Below are positions 29,959 to 31,106 of a stretch of 31,106 nt of DNA, piece after piece; the first letter of the stretch is position 1; the number at the start of each line of letters is the position of its first letter. The translations under genes and the position numbers were made by a program. The notes under the pieces were generated by a model, which was given only the letters and a program-made list of their open reading frames with translations, did no database searches and was not told the DNA's origin. The DNA comes from a virus. The stretch is taken from IMG/VR virus record IMGVR_UViG_3300041955_000050, positions 1-31,106 of that record. One strand, 5' to 3'.

Positions 29959-30288
29959 ATGCTGCTCGTTCCGACACAGGCGATCCCCAACCAGCAATTC
30001 CAGGTCCAGCTTGCCGGCCAGGCCTGCACGATTGTTCTTGTGCAAACCGCCTATGGCATGTTCATGACGCTCTACGTCGGCAACTCCCTGATCGTGGCGT
30101 CGGTGATAGTTGAAAATCTCAATAGAATTGTTCGAGATTCTTATCTGGGATTCATCGGCGATTTTGTTTTCTATGATACGCAGGCCGCCAATGATCCGCA
30201 GGACCCTGTCTATACCGGCCTCGGCTCCCGCTATCAGTTGATTTACCTCGAGGCGCCCGACCTTGCCGCGGCCGGGGAGGCTGGTTAA
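29959..30288 (+). CDS. Baseplate plug protein (Pam3 gp18-like)
   Basis: 109 residues, starting directly after the previous stop. VPTQAIPNQQFQVQLAGQACTIVLVQTAYGMFMTLYVGNSLIV, DSYLGFIGDFVFYDTQ and DPVYTGLGSRYQLIYLEAPDL match the small beta-rich plug proteins of simple contractile baseplates, as described for cyanophage Pam3. It closes the central channel of the baseplate before injection. GGAGG near its 3' end serves as ribosome site for the next gene. Confidence 0.75.
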   Translation: MLLVPTQAIPNQQFQVQLAGQACTIVLVQTAYGMFMTLYVGNSLIVASVIVENLNRIVRDSYLGFIGDFVFYDTQAANDPQDPVYTGLGSRYQLIYLEAPDLAAAGEAG

Positions 30289-31106
30289 TTGTCCGAGGAC
30301 AACCCGACCAGAGTGGTGATTCAATCTGGTCCGGCCGATCAACCGGTCGCCGCGACGGATGCGGCATCGCTGCCGCAATCCGACTTTCAGTCTCAGAACA
30401 GTTTCCAGCAGCGGCTGTTGCAATTTACGATCACGCTGGCTCCGCAGCAGAGCACCGGCCAGCCGACATCGTTTGCAAGTTCCGGAAAGAATACGATCAC
30501 GCTGGATGGATTCCGCGCGTCGGTGCGGATTCAAAATGCCGGAACGCCATCAAAGGTGCAGGCCGATTTTCGCATCTACGGGATGGAAGATTCCAAGATG
30601 CAGCAGTTGGCGGTGCTCGGCCAGATTTTCAACTCAGTCCAGAAGAACTCGATTCTGATCTCGGCTGGCAATCCTAACTCTGGGTTCGCGCCGGTTTTTG
30701 GCGGCACCATCTGGGCGGCGATGCCGGACTACAATCAGGCGCCGGTCGTTCCGCTGATCGGTTCCGCACAAAGCGGCTATTACAGCGGAGTGGTGCCGAT
30801 CCCGGCGTCCAGTTTCGGGCAATCGACCGACGTCGCGACGATCATGTCGCAACTGGCGCAGAAGTATCAGCCGCAGCCGCTCCAATTTGAAAACAATGGC
30901 GTCAGCGTTCAGATGCCGCCGACGTACCTGCCAGGAACGCTGCAGCAGCAGATCGCCCGCGTGGCGCGCGCGGCGCACATCAATTGGCAAATCATCAACG
31001 ACAAGAAGCTCGCGATCTGGCCGATCGGCGGCTCGCGGACGAGCATCACAGCGATTCCCCTGGTCTCGGCCGCGACCGGCATGATCGGGTCGCCGACACT
31101 GTCGCC
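30289..31106 (+). CDS. Baseplate hub protein, 5' part only
   Basis: Begins at TTG 30289, eight bases after GGAGG (30276-30280); GTG codons at 30313 and 30316 are alternatives. The frame is open to the window end (272 codons). After a disordered start (TRVVIQSGPADQPVA), the body reads TLDGFRASVRIQNAGTPSKVQADFRIYGMEDSKMQQLAVLGQ, NSILISAGNPNSGFAPVFGGTIW and NWQIINDKKLAIWPIGG, the pattern of gp27-like hub proteins of simple myoviruses. It should follow the plug in the baseplate order, and does. Confidence 0.78.
   Translation, partial: MSEDNPTRVVIQSGPADQPVAATDAASLPQSDFQSQNSFQQRLLQFTITLAPQQSTGQPTSFASSGKNTITLDGFRASVRIQNAGTPSKVQADFRIYGMEDSKMQQLAVLGQIFNSVQKNSILISAGNPNSGFAPVFGGTIWAAMPDYNQAPVVPLIGSAQSGYYSGVVPIPASSFGQSTDVATIMSQLAQKYQPQPLQFENNGVSVQMPPTYLPGTLQQQIARVARAAHINWQIINDKKLAIWPIGGSRTSITAIPLVSAATGMIGSPTLS

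Noticed and set aside
29617-30534. 305-residue minus-strand open frame under the baseplate genes
   Set aside because: It crosses three coupled + strand genes with recognised products, and its composition (Arg/Leu-rich) is that of a complement frame.
1-31106. tRNA genes, rRNA, CRISPR arrays, insertion sequences, integrase or attachment sites
   Set aside because: None was recognised by eye. Repeats found are within coding sequence or at endonuclease borders, not CRISPR-like or IS-like.

Overview
This window is the virion-morphogenesis module of a contractile-tailed (myovirus-type) phage or prophage. It runs almost entirely on the + strand as tightly packed, overlapping genes (ATGA, GTGA and TGATG junctions). 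High GC, Shine-Dalgarno sites of the AGGAG type and small proteins resembling those of rhizobial phages suggest an alphaproteobacterial host, possibly a Bradyrhizobium relative. The host is inferred, not shown. No integrase, terminase, portal, rRNA, tRNA or CRISPR array is visible.

Layout: 1-132 is the start of a minus-strand gene that runs off the left edge. 260-2693 holds a MuF-type minor head protein, a GIY-YIG endonuclease, a coiled-coil protein and two small membrane proteins, closed by a strong intrinsic terminator (2711-2745). 2777-8232 holds the capsid core: an unusual fusion of 2H phosphoesterase, DUF2213 prohead protease and scaffold, then a cement protein and a DUF2184-type major capsid protein. 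8324-10642 holds two diverged tandem paralogues and the head-completion/connector genes. 10652-13205 holds a Gly-rich fibre gene and a membrane-anchored protein between two endonucleases of one family. 13271-23334 starts with a tail/neck protein and ends with a neck terminator protein. Between them lie five secreted-type fibre or adhesin genes, including a 1316-residue fibre and a 953-residue glycosidase-like protein. 23395-31106 holds the tail: sheath (DUF3383), tube, a Cys/His mini-protein, a tail-assembly chaperone with a -1 frameshift, a tape measure with a transglycosylase-like domain, a Dit-like protein, a baseplate plug and the start of the hub.

Three themes stand out. First, six free-standing homing endonucleases (GIY-YIG, LAGLIDADG, two zinc-ribbon/HNH-like, two HNH) sit exactly at the ends of structural genes. 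In two cases the endonuclease has captured an end of its neighbour: the HNH at 25390 ends with a copy of the sheath C-terminus. The HNH at 27347 starts with what looks like the original tape-measure start, leaving the tape measure without a standard start codon. Second, five consecutive fibre-region proteins carry N-terminal signal peptides, one with a twin-arginine motif, which is odd for virion proteins assembled in the cytoplasm. Third, protein modules are shuffled between genes: a Gly/Thr-rich beta repeat occurs in cement, neck and sheath proteins, a C-terminal tag is shared by two tail-neck proteins, and a 2H phosphoesterase domain is embedded in the capsid protease.
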